DNA of 64,000 nucleotides. Source: JBMDXB01 sp048594885 (GTDB lineage: Bacteria; Acidobacteriota; Vicinamibacteria; Vicinamibacterales; 2-12-FULL-66-21). The translations under genes were made by a program, and so were the position numbers. A model generated the notes under the pieces. It saw nothing but the letters and a program-made list of their open reading frames with translations, ran no database searches and had not been told where the DNA came from. Where the stretch lies: positions 1 to 64,000 of the forward strand of contig JBMDXB010000160.1 in assembly GCA_048594885.1 (NCBI GenBank). Direction: 5' to 3'. Below, one piece after another: positions 63,567-64,000 of this stretch. How positions within the stretch are numbered: position 1 is the first letter of the stretch; each line of letters starts with the position of its first letter.

Positions 63567-63595
63567 ACCATACGCGCACCCCGCCCCGCGGTCAA
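63567..63595 (-). promoter_or_regulatory. Promoter of TonB-dependent receptor 4
   Basis: On the minus strand TTGACC (63595-63590), 17 nt, TATGGT (63572-63567). It lies in the divergent gap to the decarboxylase gene. Confidence 0.65.
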
Positions 63596-63657
63596 CTGCA
63601 AAGCACCGCCACGCACTCACTTCCGGCCGTCCACGGCCCGCGCGGTAGGATCGACGG

Positions 63658-64000
63658 ATGCCCGAAGTCGAAGCCGATCCCGCAAACCTGGAGCTCTCGT
63701 CCAACGACATGCGCGCGATGGGCCGGAAGACTCTCGAGCGCGCGATCGACCACATTGCGACCCTCGCCGCCCAGCCCGCGTCGGGCGACGTGCGCGCGGA
63801 GGACCTGTGCCGCCGTCTGCGCGAACCGGCGCCCGAGGACGGCGTGGCCATCGATCCGCTGCTCGACCAGTTGTTCGATGAGCTCGTGCCGCGATCGTTT
63901 ACGGCGGCCGGCCCCGGCTATCTCGCCTACATCCCCGGGGGTGGCCTCTTTCCCGCGGCGCTTGCCGATCTGATCGCCGACACGGTCAACCGCTACACCG
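63658..64000 (+). CDS. PLP-dependent amino-acid decarboxylase-like protein, N-terminal part only
   Basis: 114 codons from ATG 63658 run past the window end. The part seen (MGRKTLERAIDHIATL; ELVPRSFTAAGPGYLAYIPGGGLFPAALADLIADTVNRYT) matches the start of aromatic-L-amino-acid/group II pyridoxal decarboxylase-like proteins (GPGYLAYIPGGG is a typical substrate-side motif). The PLP lysine lies beyond the window, so the reaction cannot be judged. It is divergent from receptor 4. Confidence 0.78.
   Translation, partial: MPEVEADPANLELSSNDMRAMGRKTLERAIDHIATLAAQPASGDVRAEDLCRRLREPAPEDGVAIDPLLDQLFDELVPRSFTAAGPGYLAYIPGGGLFPAALADLIADTVNRYT

Overview
The window is GC-rich, densely coding bacterial chromosome. 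The best guess is an Acidobacteriota member, probably class Vicinamibacteria (subdivision 6). That rests on four large Oar-like TonB-dependent receptors with an N-terminal carboxypeptidase-regulatory-like domain, a VWFA-related secreted protein, a complete bacillithiol pathway, a PEGA-domain pseudokinase, PhoD and S9 hydrolases, and many promoters of the TTGAC-N17-TAnnnT type. No marker gene is present to prove it. The first 50 bases are a G/C homopolymer fold-back that looks like a contig end.

Layout. 1-5.9 kb: a truncated M14-type peptidase (minus) divergent from TonB-dependent receptor 1 (plus), which ends in a strong terminator. 6.0-10.2 kb: a YdeI-like gene facing the heat-shock operon hrcA-grpE-dnaJ-prmA (minus), with a perfect CIRCE operator. 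10.2-16.2 kb (minus): an amidohydrolase, an XdhC-like protein, a SurA-type prolyl isomerase and a PBP1b-type peptidoglycan synthase. 16.4-22.7 kb: bacillithiol genes bshB1, bshA and bshC, plus a large secreted PIG-L-domain protein. 22.8-32.2 kb (plus): a membrane pseudokinase with PEGA repeats, carA, carB and comEC. 32.3-41.5 kb: a GxxExxY protein, an alpha/beta hydrolase, mazG, a DUF1844 protein, a PhnP-like hydrolase, ribF, cysS, an aminotransferase and a YraN-type protein. 41.5-48.9 kb: tRNA-Cys and tRNA-Gly, a YeeE/YedE pair with an alcohol dehydrogenase, an S9 peptidase, a sialidase-fold protein, a PhoD-like phosphatase and a 55-residue lipoprotein. 49-63.5 kb: three more Oar-like receptors (minus) around a VWFA protein (plus). 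The window closes with the start of a PLP-dependent decarboxylase.

How the genes work together. Hsp40/GrpE/HrcA form one stress operon. bshA, bshB1 and bshC give the three steps of bacillithiol synthesis. carA and carB are the two subunits of carbamoyl-phosphate synthetase. The four receptors share one promoter design, so they may be expressed together for uptake of large nutrients across the outer membrane.

The most unusual content lies between and sometimes inside genes. At least ten unrelated short DNA words (for example CACGAAGG, GGTCCCT, GATTGGG, AATGCTG, GGGAGCC) are each tandemly repeated and then repeated in inverted form, giving large hairpins in gaps of 80-300 bp. Many start within a base or two of a stop codon, and several have entered reading frames without breaking them. 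One family (CACGAAG) forms short palindromes on both sides of carB, and a third site has the same arms on either side of a PD-(D/E)XK-like GxxExxY gene. That suggests an autonomous/non-autonomous mobile-element relationship. A second family has exact 21-bp units in two mirror-image copies and resembles a REPIN.
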